Shown in pieces: positions 36,342 to 45,636 of a DNA stretch of 64,000 bases. Origin of the DNA: CAMPKL01 sp963817465 (GTDB lineage Bacteria; Acidobacteriota; Terriglobia; Bryobacterales; UBA6623); the NCBI GenBank assembly GCA_963817465.1, contig CAWFOP010000010.1:248001-312000 (forward strand), written 5' to 3'. The notes beneath the pieces were generated by a model, which was not told the DNA's origin, did no database searches, and saw only the letters and a list, made by a program, of their open reading frames with translations. Position numbers and translations under genes: made by a program. Positions within the stretch are counted from its first letter, which is position 1. The number at the start of each line of letters is the position of its first letter.

Positions 36342-37777
36342 ATGCATCTTGCGTTGGGACTCGACATCGGAACGACCTCGATTGCGGCCGTCGCCGTGGA
36401 CTCGGGAGGGTTGTCGTCGTCGCCCAGGCCGGCGCTCCGAACGACTCCGCCATGCCCGAATTGCCGTCGGACCGCTCCGAGCAGGCCCCGCACGGCGTCG
36501 AGCAACGGGCGCTGGAAACCCTCGCGGATTTGGCCCGGCGGCTTCCCGCGGCGCCCGTTTGCCTCGGACTGACGGGGCAGATGCATGGCATCCTGCTCGC
36601 CGACGCCGACCTCGAGCCGCTCACTTCCCTGGTTACCTGGCAAGACCGCCGCGCCAACCAGGGCGCGGTCGGCGGCCGGACCTACCTCGAAACTCTTCTG
36701 GCCGCCTGCCCCGAGTCGGCCCTGAGTGACGCCGGATGCCGCCTATCGCCGGGCTACGGCGGGACGACGCTGGCCTGGTGGAGCGCTCGCGACGAGCTGC
36801 CGCGGACGCCGTTCACTTGCGCGACCATCGTCGACTGGCTGGCTTCGCGGCTCACGGGAGAGCCGATTGCGATGGACCGTTCGATGGCCGCATCGCTCGG
36901 CGTCTACGATCTGCGGCACGACCGCTGGAGCGAGGCCCTGACAACAGCGGCGGGAATTTCACGGTCCTGGCTGCCACCGGTGGGCGAGAGCGGAGCCCGT
37001 CTGGGCGGCTTGTCGCAGGCGGCCGCCGCTGCGACGGGACTGCCGGAGGGACTGCCTGTGACGATCGCGCTGGGCGACAATCAGGCGGCGTTCTTGGGCG
37101 GCGTGCCGCCGGCAGACGATGTACTGGCGGTCAACATCGGCACGGGCGGACAGGTGAGCTGGCCGGTCTCCGAGTTCGTTCGCGTTGAGGGGATGGACAC
37201 CCGCTACCTGCCGACCGATCGCTACCTGCTTGTCGGCGCGGGGCTCGCGGGAGGCGACGCGTACGCTTGGGTGCAGCGGATGGCCGGCCACTGGCTCGCG
37301 GCTTTCGGTCTGACGCGCGACAGGGCGCAAATCTATCGGCGCTTGAACGAACTGGCCGCCGAGGTTCCCGCAGGGGCCGACGGCCTGACCTGCCGGCCGC
37401 TGTTCCGCGGCAGTCGCCGCCAACCCCGCGCCCGCGGAGCCTTCCGCGGCGTCACGAATGAAAATTTCGGCCCCGGCCACATTGCGCGCGCCGTATTGGA
37501 AGGAGTCGCCGACGGTCTTGCCGCTTTCGTCGAACAGGCGGGCGGCGCGCGCCCCGCCGCCAGGTGGGTCGTCGCAACGGGCAACGCCGTTCGCGAGAAC
37601 CCGCTGCTGCGGGAAATCTTGGCCGCCCGCTTCGGTCTTCCCGTCCACATCCCCGCCCACCGCGAAGAAGCCGCCTACGGCGCCGCCTTGCTGGCCGGGA
37701 CCGAGGCCGGTCTGTGGCCCAGCCTGAACCATGCCCGCTCGCTGATTCGGCTCAGCGACGGCGACCAGGGTCCGTAG
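36342..37777 (+). CDS. FGGY-family sugar kinase (sedoheptulokinase-like), one frameshift
   Basis: A carbohydrate kinase of about 478 residues in the FGGY family. It starts ALGLDIGTTSIAAVAVDSGG (phosphate loop), then CLGLTGQMHGILL, LVTWQDRRANQ and GYGGTTLAWW. The second half has ALGDNQAAFLGG, AVNIGTGGQVSWPV, RARGAFRGVTNENFGPGH and VVATGNAVRENPLL. The WQD and GYG motifs resemble sedoheptulokinase more than glycerol or xylulose kinase, but substrate is inferred only. The first 23 codons are in another frame. Adding one G to GGG 36408-36410 joins SGG to VVVVAQAGAPNDSAMPE. Confidence 0.8.
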
Positions 37778-37820
37778 CGGGGAAACTGATCGCCTCCGCT
37801 CGTCGTCCACCCTACAATCG

Positions 37821-39680
37821 ATGCGCACCTGGGTCCTTCTTTTCATCTGCGCCACAGCCGCATCCGCCCAAGATGCGTTGCTCAACGAGCTCTTCCTCGA
37901 GCCCTACGTCTCCGGATTGGCCGCCCCGACCTCGATCAAGAACGCCGGCGACGGCTCCAGCCGTCTGTTCGTGACCGAGCAGCGCGGGACGATCCGCATC
38001 ATTCGCGACGGAGCGCTCGAGCCGACTCCTTTCCTCGATATCCGCGACCGCGTGCAATCGGGCGGCGAACGCGGCCTCCTCGATGTCGCCTTCCACCCGA
38101 ACTTCGAGTCGAACGGATTGTTTTGGGTGGACTACACCGACGACCGGGGCCGAACCGTGGTTTCACGCTTCAAGACGATCTCAACCGGCCAGGCTGACTC
38201 AGCCTCCGAGATGATCTTTCTGCGCATCGAGCAGCCCTTCGCCAATCACAACGGCGGCCAAATCGTTTTCGGGCCGGACGGCTATCTTTATGTGGGCATG
38301 GGCGACGGCGGCTCCGGCGGCGATCCGGGCAACCGCGCGCAGAATCTGACGAGCCTGCTCGGCAAGCTCCTACGGATTGACGTCAATCAGGGCCCGCCTG
38401 CTCGCATCCCGCCCGACAATCCTTTCGTCGGACGCGCCGACGCGGCGGGCGAGATCTGGGCCTACGGGCTTCGCAATCCCTGGCGATTCTCGTTCGACCG
38501 CCAGACCGGCGATCTGTTTATCGGCGACGTCGGCCAAAACGCCGTCGAGGAAATCGACTTCCAGCCGGCCGACGACCGGGGCGGCGAGAACTACGGTTGG
38601 CGGCGCATGGAAGGCTCGAGTTGCTATGACCCGACAAGCAACTGCAATGACGGCTCGCTCGTGCAGCCTATCCTCGAATACGACCACCCTCCTGGAGGGT
38701 GCGGCTCGGTCACGGGCGGCTATCGTTACCGCGGCGCCTTGCACCCGCGCCTCGCAGGGGCCTACCTGTTCGCCGACTATTGCGAAGGGACGCTCGATCT
38801 CGGCGTCGAAGAAGGCGGCTCTTGGCGGCGCATCGGTCCGCGCTCGATCAATATCGGAGTCTCGACCTTCGGCGAAGACGAATCGGGCGAGCTCTATCTG
38901 GCCGACATCGGCCGCGGCGTAATGTATCGCATCGGCCTGCCGCTCGAAACTCCGGCGATTACTGAAAACGGCGTGGTCAACGCCGCGAGCTTTTCGGCGC
39001 AGGGCGGTCTGGCGCCTGGAACGATCGTGTCGGTCTTCGGCCGGGCGCTGGCCACGAGCGAAACGCAGGCAAGCGAAACGCCGCTGCCGACCGAACTGGC
39101 CGCCTCGGCGCTGACGGTCGGCGCACAAGCCGCGCCGCTGTTTTTCGTCTCGCCCGGGCAGATCAACGCACAGATGCCTTGGGAGCTGAGCGGCCTCACA
39201 CGGACCGACGTCGGCGCGCGCCGGGGCGAGTCGGCGGCGGCGCCCGTTGAAATTGCGCTTGCGGCATACAGCCCCGGCGTCTTTACCCTTGATCAATCGG
39301 GCTCGGGCCAAGCGGCGGCGCTAATCGCCGGTGCGGTCGCGACGCCGGCGGCGCCGCGAGGTTCATACCCGGGCGCTCGGCCGGCGCACGTCGGCGAAAC
39401 CATCGAGATTTACGCCACCGGCCTCGGCCCCGTCTCAAACCGCCCAGCCTCGGGCTCTCGTTCGCCGGCAACCCCGCTTGCTGAAACCGTCGAGACGCCG
39501 ACCGTCACAATCGGCGGCGAATCCGCAGGCGTCGTCTTCTCTGGCTTGACGCCCGGCTTTGTCGGGCTCTATCAGGTGAACGCCGAGCTCGTCGGCGACT
39601 TGACCACGGGCGACGCCGTCCCGCTGCGCTTGACGATCGGCGGCGTCGAATCGAACCAAACGACGATCGCAGTTGAGTGA
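37821..39680 (+). CDS. PQQ-type sugar dehydrogenase fused to a TIGR03437 domain
   Basis: A 619-residue exported protein. After the signal peptide comes a six-bladed glucose/sorbosone dehydrogenase-like propeller (residues about 25-375): RLFVTEQRGTIRIIRDG, RDRVQSGGERGLLDVAFHPN, NHNGGQIVFGPDGYLYVGMG and RIDVNQGPPARIP. From about residue 385 it carries the Solibacter-type C-terminal domain TIGR03437 (VVNAASFSAQGGLAPGTIVS, FVSPGQINAQMPWEL, LYQVNAELVG). Many such proteins oxidise aldoses in the periplasm with PQQ. The fused domain is typical of this phylum and of unknown role. It starts 43 bases after the FGGY gene, so co-transcription is possible. Confidence 0.9.
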   Translation: MRTWVLLFICATAASAQDALLNELFLEPYVSGLAAPTSIKNAGDGSSRLFVTEQRGTIRIIRDGALEPTPFLDIRDRVQSGGERGLLDVAFHPNFESNGLFWVDYTDDRGRTVVSRFKTISTGQADSASEMIFLRIEQPFANHNGGQIVFGPDGYLYVGMGDGGSGGDPGNRAQNLTSLLGKLLRIDVNQGPPARIPPDNPFVGRADAAGEIWAYGLRNPWRFSFDRQTGDLFIGDVGQNAVEEIDFQPADDRGGENYGWRRMEGSSCYDPTSNCNDGSLVQPILEYDHPPGGCGSVTGGYRYRGALHPRLAGAYLFADYCEGTLDLGVEEGGSWRRIGPRSINIGVSTFGEDESGELYLADIGRGVMYRIGLPLETPAITENGVVNAASFSAQGGLAPGTIVSVFGRALATSETQASETPLPTELAASALTVGAQAAPLFFVSPGQINAQMPWELSGLTRTDVGARRGESAAAPVEIALAAYSPGVFTLDQSGSGQAAALIAGAVATPAAPRGSYPGARPAHVGETIEIYATGLGPVSNRPASGSRSPATPLAETVETPTVTIGGESAGVVFSGLTPGFVGLYQVNAELVGDLTTGDAVPLRLTIGGVESNQTTIAVE

Positions 39681-39703
39681 CCGTCGGGTGACGAAGAGTG
39701 ACC

Positions 39704-39729
39704 GCAGCCGCGGCCCGTGCCGCGGCTGC
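39704..39729. terminator. bidirectional terminator hairpin
   Basis: A perfect 11-bp stem (GCAGCCGCGGC 39704-39714, GCCGCGGCTGC 39719-39729) with a CCGT loop, between two converging genes. There is no long U-tract on either side. Confidence 0.65.
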
Positions 39730-39741
39730 GTCGACCTGAAG

Positions 39742-40563
39742 TCAGTCGATGACGCCGCGCTTCAGCGTGATATTGTCGTATTTCGTCCCGGACTGCGCCG
39801 TCGCGGTAGCCACGATGTCAGCGGGCCCATCGAGCGGCTCGACGATCAATTCGAGCTGAATCAGGCCGTTGGCCTCGCCGCCGGGAATGAGCGGCGTGAG
39901 CTGATAGGCGATCTGCGAAGGGATCTCTATCCGCGCGCCCTTTGAGCCTTCCACGATTTCCGTCGTGCCTTCAACGACTTGCTTGGTCGCGTAGTCCCAG
40001 CCGCGAACCGTGACCGCCGCGCGGCCGCCGCGATTGAACAGTTGCAGCTCAAGCTGATGCGAGTCAGTCAGGATCAATGGCTCGGTCCGGAATGAGGTCC
40101 GCTTCGAGACCGGGCCAGGCTCAAACGTACGGCCCCAGGCTTGAGTCAGTGAGTCGGCTGTGAGCGGGCCGTCGAAGACCCGAAATCCGACATGAACCTT
40201 CGCACGCAGCGGGTTCCCGTCGGCCTTGAACATCACGTAACGAGCCGAAGGCCGCTTCGCCGGAAGGGCCATCACGCTGACGACGCCGGGAACGGCCTCC
40301 GCCGAAGCCGCGCCGAGCGTTTCTCCCGTCATCGCGTCGACCGCCGAGACCTGGATCGGCGTGGCTTGAGCGCCGTTCGTCCAAACCATCGCCAGAACCG
40401 TTTGGTCCGGTCCGAGCGGAACAGGCGCGGTGGCGTAGGCGATGCGCCCCTCGTAGATCTCGACAGTAAAGAAGTGCTGAGACTCGCCGCTGGCGCGAGC
40501 CGGCGCGACCGAAAGCGCCAATCCGGCTGCGATCGTGAGGACAAAAGTGCGAATGGTCGTCAT
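39742..40563 (-). CDS. secreted protein of unknown function, paralogue of 41140-41976
   Basis: A 273-residue exported protein with signal peptide (FVLTIAAGLALSVAPARASG). The body is beta-rich: VPLGPDQTVLAMVWTNGAQA, VSAVDAMTGETLGAAS, RGGRAAVTVRGWDYATKQVV, and a C-terminus VEPLDGPADIVATATA then ITLKRGVID. It shares these blocks in order with the gene at 41140-41976, about half the residues by eye. I recognise no family. It may be an envelope or adhesin-like protein. Confidence 0.6.
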   Translation of the reverse strand: MTTIRTFVLTIAAGLALSVAPARASGESQHFFTVEIYEGRIAYATAPVPLGPDQTVLAMVWTNGAQATPIQVSAVDAMTGETLGAASAEAVPGVVSVMALPAKRPSARYVMFKADGNPLRAKVHVGFRVFDGPLTADSLTQAWGRTFEPGPVSKRTSFRTEPLILTDSHQLELQLFNRGGRAAVTVRGWDYATKQVVEGTTEIVEGSKGARIEIPSQIAYQLTPLIPGGEANGLIQLELIVEPLDGPADIVATATAQSGTKYDNITLKRGVID

Positions 40564-40703
40564 CGTTCCTCTCCTTGCTGAAGTAAGCGACGACGAGGCG
40601 GAATTCCCCTCCAGCGGCGTCTGTGTCGATTTTGCTTCCGCTCGCGCGACGTGTTAGCAAAGAGCAATACCGCGCTCACAATCGCAATCCGAGGAAGAAA
40701 CCA

Positions 40704-41136
40704 ATGAAAGTCATGGTGCTGGTCAAGGCGACCAAAGAATCCGAAGCGGGCGAGATGCCTTCGCAAGAGCTGCTGACCGCGATGGGCCAATTCAACGAGG
40801 AACTCGTCAAGGCGGGCGTCATGCTCGCGGGCGAGGGCCTGCATCCCAGCTCGAAAGGCGTGCGAGTTCGGTTCAACGGCGAGGAGCGGATCGTCATCGA
40901 CGGCCCGTTCGCCGAAACCAAGGAGCTCGTCGCGGGCTACTGGCTGTGGCGGGTCCAGTCGATGAAAGAGGCCGTCGAGTGGGTCAAGCGCTGCCCTAAC
41001 CCGATGAGTGAGCGAGTCTGAAATCGAGATCCGCCCCCTTTTCGAGCCGGAAGACTTCGGCGAAGCGCTGACGCCCGAGCTGCGCGAAAAGGAAGAGCGC
41101 CTGCGCGCCGAAACTGGAAAGCAGCAGGCTTCCTGA
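40704..41136 (+). CDS. YciI-family protein, one frameshift near the 3' end
   Basis: A small cytoplasmic protein of the YCII/DGPF family (MKVMVLVKATKESEAGEMPS, EERIVIDGPFAETKELVAGY, MKEAVEWVKRCPNPM). The family is widespread, often beside ECF sigma factors, and some members act as dehydrochlorinases or ligand-binding proteins; role unknown here. ATG 40704 follows GAGGAAG. The frame stops at 41021, but another frame continues with a usual family ending (EIEIRPLFEPEDFGEAL, ELREKEERLRAE) to TGA 41134-41136. Removing one base near 41013 joins both. It lies between the two secreted paralogues, on the opposite strand. Confidence 0.72.
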
Positions 41137-41139
41137 GGC

Positions 41140-41976
41140 TCACCAGGTCGGGAAGGAGTCGGCGATATAACCGCGCTTGAGTGTAACGTCGCCGAAAGCC
41201 GAGTTCGCCTCGGCGGTGATCAAGACATCCGCCGCGCCGTCCAGCGGTTCCACGATGAACTGTAGCTGGAGCAGTCCGTTAGCCCAGCCGCCGGCCACCA
41301 GGGGCGTGAGTTGGGCGGCGACGCTCGACGGAATTGTGACGAGAGCTCCGCGCGATTGTTCGACAATCTTCGTTTCGCCGACCAATTCCTTCTTTGAGAT
41401 AGGGTCCCAACCGCGCACGGTAACCGCCGCTCGGCCGCCTTGGTTGAACATCCGAAGCGTCAGATCGTGAGCGTCCGTTACGATCAGCGGTTCCGTCATG
41501 ACAGACTTCGCTTTAGCGGTCGCTCCAAGCTCAAACGTCCGGCCCCAGGGACCAGTGAGCGAATCGGCGCTTCCCAAATCGTTCAACACTCGCAGGCTGA
41601 GACTCACCTTGGCGCGAATTGGAACACCCTCGGCCTGGAACATCACATAGTGCGCAACTGACGCCTTCAGCGGCAGGACCATCACGCTGACAACGCCGGG
41701 CGCGGACTTGGTCTGCACGCCGCCGACGCTTTCGCCCGTCATGGCATCCACCGCTTCGATGCGAACGGGCGCCGCTTCTTCGCCGTGATTCCACACCGTT
41801 GCGAGAACCGCTTGGCCGGGCGCGAGAGGCAGCGGCGCGCTCGACACGCTCGAGTTGACGAGCTCGACGGTGTAGTACTGAAATTCCTTGCCTGCGCCGG
41901 CAGCCTCAGCCGCTGTCGCCAAGAGCACGAGAATCACAGTGAGACGAATCGCGGAGATGAGACTGTGTTGGGTCAT
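41140..41976 (-). CDS. secreted protein of unknown function, paralogue of 39742-40563
   Basis: A 278-residue exported protein with a leader ending LVLLATAAEAAGAGK. Matching blocks with its paralogue are LPLAPGQAVLATVWNHGEEA, IEAVDAMTGESVGGV, SLTGPWGRTFELG, RGGRAAVTVRGWDPISKK and VEPLDGAADVLITAEA. The pair flank the YciI gene in the same orientation, so the arrangement suggests local duplication with the YciI gene between. No family is recognised. Confidence 0.6.
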   Translation of the reverse strand: MTQHSLISAIRLTVILVLLATAAEAAGAGKEFQYYTVELVNSSVSSAPLPLAPGQAVLATVWNHGEEAAPVRIEAVDAMTGESVGGVQTKSAPGVVSVMVLPLKASVAHYVMFQAEGVPIRAKVSLSLRVLNDLGSADSLTGPWGRTFELGATAKAKSVMTEPLIVTDAHDLTLRMFNQGGRAAVTVRGWDPISKKELVGETKIVEQSRGALVTIPSSVAAQLTPLVAGGWANGLLQLQFIVEPLDGAADVLITAEANSAFGDVTLKRGYIADSFPTW

Positions 41977-42084
41977 GATGCCGTCCTCGCTCCGATAAGC
42001 GACGGACGGACGACAAACCCCTCAAATCATCCGCCGGGCCGACTGCGGAAGCGATGACATGGTGCATCCGACTACAATCCCCTT

Positions 42085-43026
42085 GTGCACCGGCTCATTC
42101 TTCTCCTCGCCCTCTCCGCTTTATCTGTGTCCGCGCAGATCAAGGTCGGCATCATCGGCCTCGACACCTCGCACGCGCCGGCCTTCACGCGCATCCTCAA
42201 CGACCCGGCCGACAAGGACCACGTCCCGGGCGCCAAAGTCGTCGCCGCCTATCCGGGCGGCTCGCGCGACATTCTCCAACTCCTGGGACCGCATGCCAAG
42301 CTACACCGCCGAGCTCAAGGACAAGTACGGAGTCGAGATCGTCGACAGCATCCCCGCGCTGCTGTCCAAGGTCGACGCCGTCTTGCTCGAAAGCGTCGAC
42401 GGCCGGCCGCACCTCGCGCAGGTCAAGCCAGTCTTCGAGGCGGGCAAACCCGTCTTCATCGACAAGCCGCTGGCCTCGTCCTGGAGCGACGCGAAACAGA
42501 TCGCGCGCCTCGGCAAGCAGCACAACGCGCCTGGTGGAGCTCCTCGAGCTTGCGCTATTCACCGGCCGTCGACGAAGTGAAGGTGGAGGACCTCAAGGGC
42601 GCCTTGAGCTGGGGGCCGGCGACGCTCGAGCCGCACCACGAGCTCGACCTGTCCTGGTACGGCATCCACCCGATCGAGCTGCTTTATTCGGTGATGGGGA
42701 CGGGCTGCGAGAGCGTCGAGCGGACGTTCACCGCAGGCGCCGACGTCATCATCGGCCATTGGCCGGGCGGCAAGCTCGGCACGGTCCGCACGATGCGCGA
42801 AGGCAAGAGCGCCTACGGCGTCGTCGCCTTCGGGGAGAAAGAGGTCAAGGTTTCGACGAACGCCGGAGCCCAGTACAGCGCGATGCTGGGCGACATCGTC
42901 CAATTCTTCAAGGACGGCAAGCCTCCGGTCCCCAACGACGTGACGATGGAAGTTTTTGCCTTCATGGAAGCCGCTCGCCTCAGCAAGGAGCAAGGCGGCA
43001 AGCTCATCAAGCTGCCGACTTGGTAG
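42085..43026 (+). CDS. Gfo/Idh/MocA-type oxidoreductase, two compensating frameshifts
   Basis: A protein of about 313 residues with signal peptide (LILLLALSALSVSAQ), then VGIIGLDTSHAPAFTRIL and other Gfo/Idh/MocA-like features. From about 42272 to 42531 the meaningful frame is different: PSYTAELKDKYGVEIVDSIP, LLESVDGRPHLAQVKPVFEA and GKPVFIDKPLASSWSDAKQI. The end returns to the first frame (HHELDLSWYGIHPIELLY, VPNDVTMEVFAFMEAARLS). An extra T near 42272-42273 and a missing C near 42530-42531 explain both breaks and give SRDISNSWDRMPSYT and NAPWWSSSSLRYSP. It is an NAD(P)-dependent sugar or polyol oxidoreductase of unknown substrate, apparently exported. Confidence 0.78.
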   Translation: MHRLILLLALSALSVSAQIKVGIIGLDTSHAPAFTRILNDPADKDHVPGAKVVAAYPGGSRDILQLLGPHAKLHRRAQGQVRSRDRRQHPRAAVQGRRRLARKRRRPAAPRAGQASLRGGQTRLHRQAAGLVLERRETDRAPRQAAQRAWWSSSSLRYSPAVDEVKVEDLKGALSWGPATLEPHHELDLSWYGIHPIELLYSVMGTGCESVERTFTAGADVIIGHWPGGKLGTVRTMREGKSAYGVVAFGEKEVKVSTNAGAQYSAMLGDIVQFFKDGKPPVPNDVTMEVFAFMEAARLSKEQGGKLIKLPTW

Positions 43027-43441
43027 ACGTCGAATTGGCGCCGTAGCCGGCGGCAAGCAGCAGAAACAGCTTCGATACGTCGGCGGCCACGTAGGCCGCA
43101 TGCAATCGCGAGGGCTCCACCGTTCCGCCTCCAATGAAGACGTCGGCCCGCGCATCGAGCACCGGCAACAGCCAGGCCGTCTCGAGCGCCACCAGCGCCG
43201 CCGCAAGCACGACCGCCGCCCGCACCCAAGTCTTCATCGGCGCGGCGAAGATCATCGCAACCGCCCCGAGCGCCAGCACGATCTCAGCGCGGTTCAAGAT
43301 GCGGAACGTCTGCCGTCCCACATCGATCGCTACCGCCAGGTCCAAGCTCGGGGCGGCGAACTTCGCCGGGGTCGCGAGAAACGACACGCCGAACAGCAAT
43401 CCGGCCCAGAAAAACAGCAGCGCTGCAACAAACCGCGACAT
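43007..43441 (-). CDS. four-helix membrane protein, possibly DUF4149-like
   Basis: A 144-residue membrane protein with four hydrophobic segments (FVAALLFFWAGLLFGVSFLA, AEIVLALGAVAMIFAAP, AAVVLAAALVALETAWLLPV, VSKLFLLLAAGYG). Pattern and size resemble DUF4149 proteins, with FLATPAKFA and LNRAEI as the nearest matches. Its end overlaps the 3' end of the converging oxidoreductase gene by 20 bases. Its start faces the FAH gene. Confidence 0.6.
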   Translation of the reverse strand: MSRFVAALLFFWAGLLFGVSFLATPAKFAAPSLDLAVAIDVGRQTFRILNRAEIVLALGAVAMIFAAPMKTWVRAAVVLAAALVALETAWLLPVLDARADVFIGGGTVEPSRLHAAYVAADVSKLFLLLAAGYGANSTSTKSAA

Positions 43442-43492
43442 GACCCAGACCGTAAGAATACCGCCCCGCCGACCCCTTGCTACGATGGTCCG

Positions 43493-44338
43493 ATGCGATT
43501 GGTGACCTATTCAACCGGCCAAGAACCGAAAGCCGGAATCGTGATCGACGGCAAGGTCGTCGATCTTTCCGCGGCGGGCTACGGCGACGTCATCTCGTTC
43601 ATCGCCGACGGCGATAAAGCCCTGGCCGCGGCGTCCAAGCTGACCGCCTCCGCCGACTCCCCCGCCCTCGACGGCGTCAAGCTCCACGCCCCGGTCCCGA
43701 AGCCCGACAAGTTCATCTGCATCGGCCTCAACTACCGCGACCACGCGATCGAATCCGGCATGGAAATCCCCAAGCTGCCGACTGTCTTCACGAAGTACCC
43801 GAACGCCATTTGCGGTCACGACGACGATGTCGTGTTGCCGAACGTCTCCGACCAGGTCGACTACGAGGCCGAGCTTGCGTTCGTCATCGGCAAGACCTGC
43901 AAGAACGTCGCGAAACAAGACTGGGAAGACGTCGTCTTCGGCTACACCATCGTGCACGACGTCTCGGCGCGCGACTACCAGCTCGCGACCTCGCAGTGGA
44001 CCATCGGCAAGACCTTCGACACCTTCGGCCCGATGGGTCCGACGCTGGTCTCGAAGGACGAGGTCCCCGACCCGCACAACCTACGCATCAGACTCGACCT
44101 GAACGGCGAAACCCTGCAGGATTCGAACACCAGCCAGTTCGTCTTCGACATCCCGTATCTGGTCAACTACCTCAGCACGGTGATGACTCTGGAGCCGGGC
44201 GACGTCGTCTCCACCGGCACGCCTCCGGGCGTCGGGTTCGCGCGCAAGCCGCCGATCTTCATGAAGCCCGGCGACGTCGCCGTGGTAAAGATCGAAAAGC
44301 TCGGCGAGCTGCGAAACAAGTGCGTGGCGGAAGGATAG
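43493..44338 (+). CDS. fumarylacetoacetate hydrolase (FAH) family protein
   Basis: A 281-residue cytoplasmic enzyme of the FAH superfamily, which includes acylpyruvases, 2-keto-3-deoxy acid dehydratases and ring-cleavage hydrolases. Conserved blocks are KFICIGLNYRDHAIESGMEI, FTKYPNAICGHDDDVVLP, VDYEAELAFVIGKT (metal Glu), TIVHDVSARDYQ and DVVSTGTPPGVGFARKPPIF. ATG 43493 is chosen because the protein then begins with the usual MRLVTYSTG. Substrate is unknown, although a nearby exported dehydratase-like gene would fit a sugar-acid pathway. Confidence 0.92.
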   Translation: MRLVTYSTGQEPKAGIVIDGKVVDLSAAGYGDVISFIADGDKALAAASKLTASADSPALDGVKLHAPVPKPDKFICIGLNYRDHAIESGMEIPKLPTVFTKYPNAICGHDDDVVLPNVSDQVDYEAELAFVIGKTCKNVAKQDWEDVVFGYTIVHDVSARDYQLATSQWTIGKTFDTFGPMGPTLVSKDEVPDPHNLRIRLDLNGETLQDSNTSQFVFDIPYLVNYLSTVMTLEPGDVVSTGTPPGVGFARKPPIFMKPGDVAVVKIEKLGELRNKCVAEG

Positions 44339-44461
44339 CTCACCGATTCAGAGCCGCGCCCGTGAGGGTGCGACCGGAGATTTGGCGGCGGTCGCGGCCT
44401 GCAAGGCCGCAGCTCTGATGCGCGAAGGTTCGATGTCGATGAGGTTCGCCGGCCTGCTTGC

Positions 44462-45628
44462 ATGCTGGGGGCGCTCGTCGCTAATGCGGCGGACCCCATA
44501 GCGCGCCTGCAGCAACGCATCGACTCGGGCGAGGTGAAGCTCGAGTACCGTCCCGGCCAGGGCTATCTCGCCTCCCTGCTCGCCGCCTTCGACATCCCCG
44601 TTTCCTCGCAAATGCTGGTCTTCTCCAAGACCAGCGCCCAGTTCCGCCTCATCAACCCGCGCTCGCCGCGGGCCCTCTATTTCAACGACGACGTCTATGT
44701 CGGCTTCGTGCGCGGCGGCCCATTCCTCGAAGTCTCGGCGGCCACAGCCGACGGCGGCGCGGTCTTCTATTCGCTGCCGCAGGAGCCCGACGGCAAGCCG
44801 CGCCTCGTGCCCGACAACGGTCTGTGCTTGCAGTGCCACGACTCGGCGCGCTCTGACAACGTGCACGGCCACATGCTGCGCTCGGTCTACCCCGATCCGT
44901 CGGGGCAGCCTATCTTTCGCGCCGGCACCACTGATGTGCGGCAGTCGACGCCGTTCGCCGAGCGCTACGGCGGCTGGTACGTCACCGGCAAGTCCGGCAA
45001 GATGACCCATCGCGGGAACGCCGTCGTCGAGGACGCCGACCATCCCGAAACGCTCGAAGCCGGCCTCGGCTCGAACGTCGTCGACCTCAGCGACCGCTTG
45101 GACACCGACGCCTACCTCTCGCCTCACAGCGACCTCGTCGCCCTGCTCGTGCTCACGCATCAGACCCGCATGCACAACGCCATCGCCCGCGCCGGCGTCG
45201 AGGCGCGCCGCGCGATCACCTACCGCGACGACATGACCGCGCGCTTCGGCGAGGCTTCCGAAGAGATGCTCGCTTCGGTCAAGCGCCGCATCGAGCGGCC
45301 GGCGGAAGAACTGGTACGCGAGCTGCTGTTCCTCGACGAAGCGCCGCTCGAAGGCCCGCTGACCGGCACATCTTCTTTCGCGAAAGACTTCCAGGCCCTC
45401 GGCCCGTTCGACGGCCAGGGCCGCTCGCTGCGTGACCTCGACCTCCAAACCCGCCTGCTGCGCTACCGCCTGAGCTGGCTGATTTACAGCGACGCCTTCG
45501 ACGGGCTGCCCGAAGAGACGCTCGACTACGTCTACGCCCGCCTCGGCGAACTGATCGACCCGATCGCCCGCGAAATCCTGCTCGAGACCAAGCCGGACGC
45601 GCGCAAGCGCCTCGCCTTGGGAAAATAG
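44462..45628 (+). CDS. exported CxxCH protein of unknown function
   Basis: A protein of about 388 residues with one heme-c-type motif CLQCH (Cys122, Cys125, His126 counted from ATG 44462) in DNGLCLQCHDSARSDN. Other conserved-looking blocks are NDDVYVGFVRGGPFLEVSAA, ERYGGWYVTGKSGKMTHRGN and HQTRMHNAIARAG. I recognise no named family. ATG 44462 gives only a truncated signal peptide. One base missing near 44465 would extend the gene to ATG 44433 or 44439, with GAAGG just upstream, giving MRFAGLLACLGALVANAA. It ends eight bases before LigD, so they may be co-transcribed. Confidence 0.7.
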   Translation: MLGALVANAADPIARLQQRIDSGEVKLEYRPGQGYLASLLAAFDIPVSSQMLVFSKTSAQFRLINPRSPRALYFNDDVYVGFVRGGPFLEVSAATADGGAVFYSLPQEPDGKPRLVPDNGLCLQCHDSARSDNVHGHMLRSVYPDPSGQPIFRAGTTDVRQSTPFAERYGGWYVTGKSGKMTHRGNAVVEDADHPETLEAGLGSNVVDLSDRLDTDAYLSPHSDLVALLVLTHQTRMHNAIARAGVEARRAITYRDDMTARFGEASEEMLASVKRRIERPAEELVRELLFLDEAPLEGPLTGTSSFAKDFQALGPFDGQGRSLRDLDLQTRLLRYRLSWLIYSDAFDGLPEETLDYVYARLGELIDPIAREILLETKPDARKRLALGK

Positions 45629-45636
45629 CCTCGGCG

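Noticed and set aside
44394..44410. Hairpin GCGGCCT-GCA-AGGCCGC as terminator after the FAH gene
   Set aside because: Short stem, three-base loop and no U-tract; not strong enough to call.
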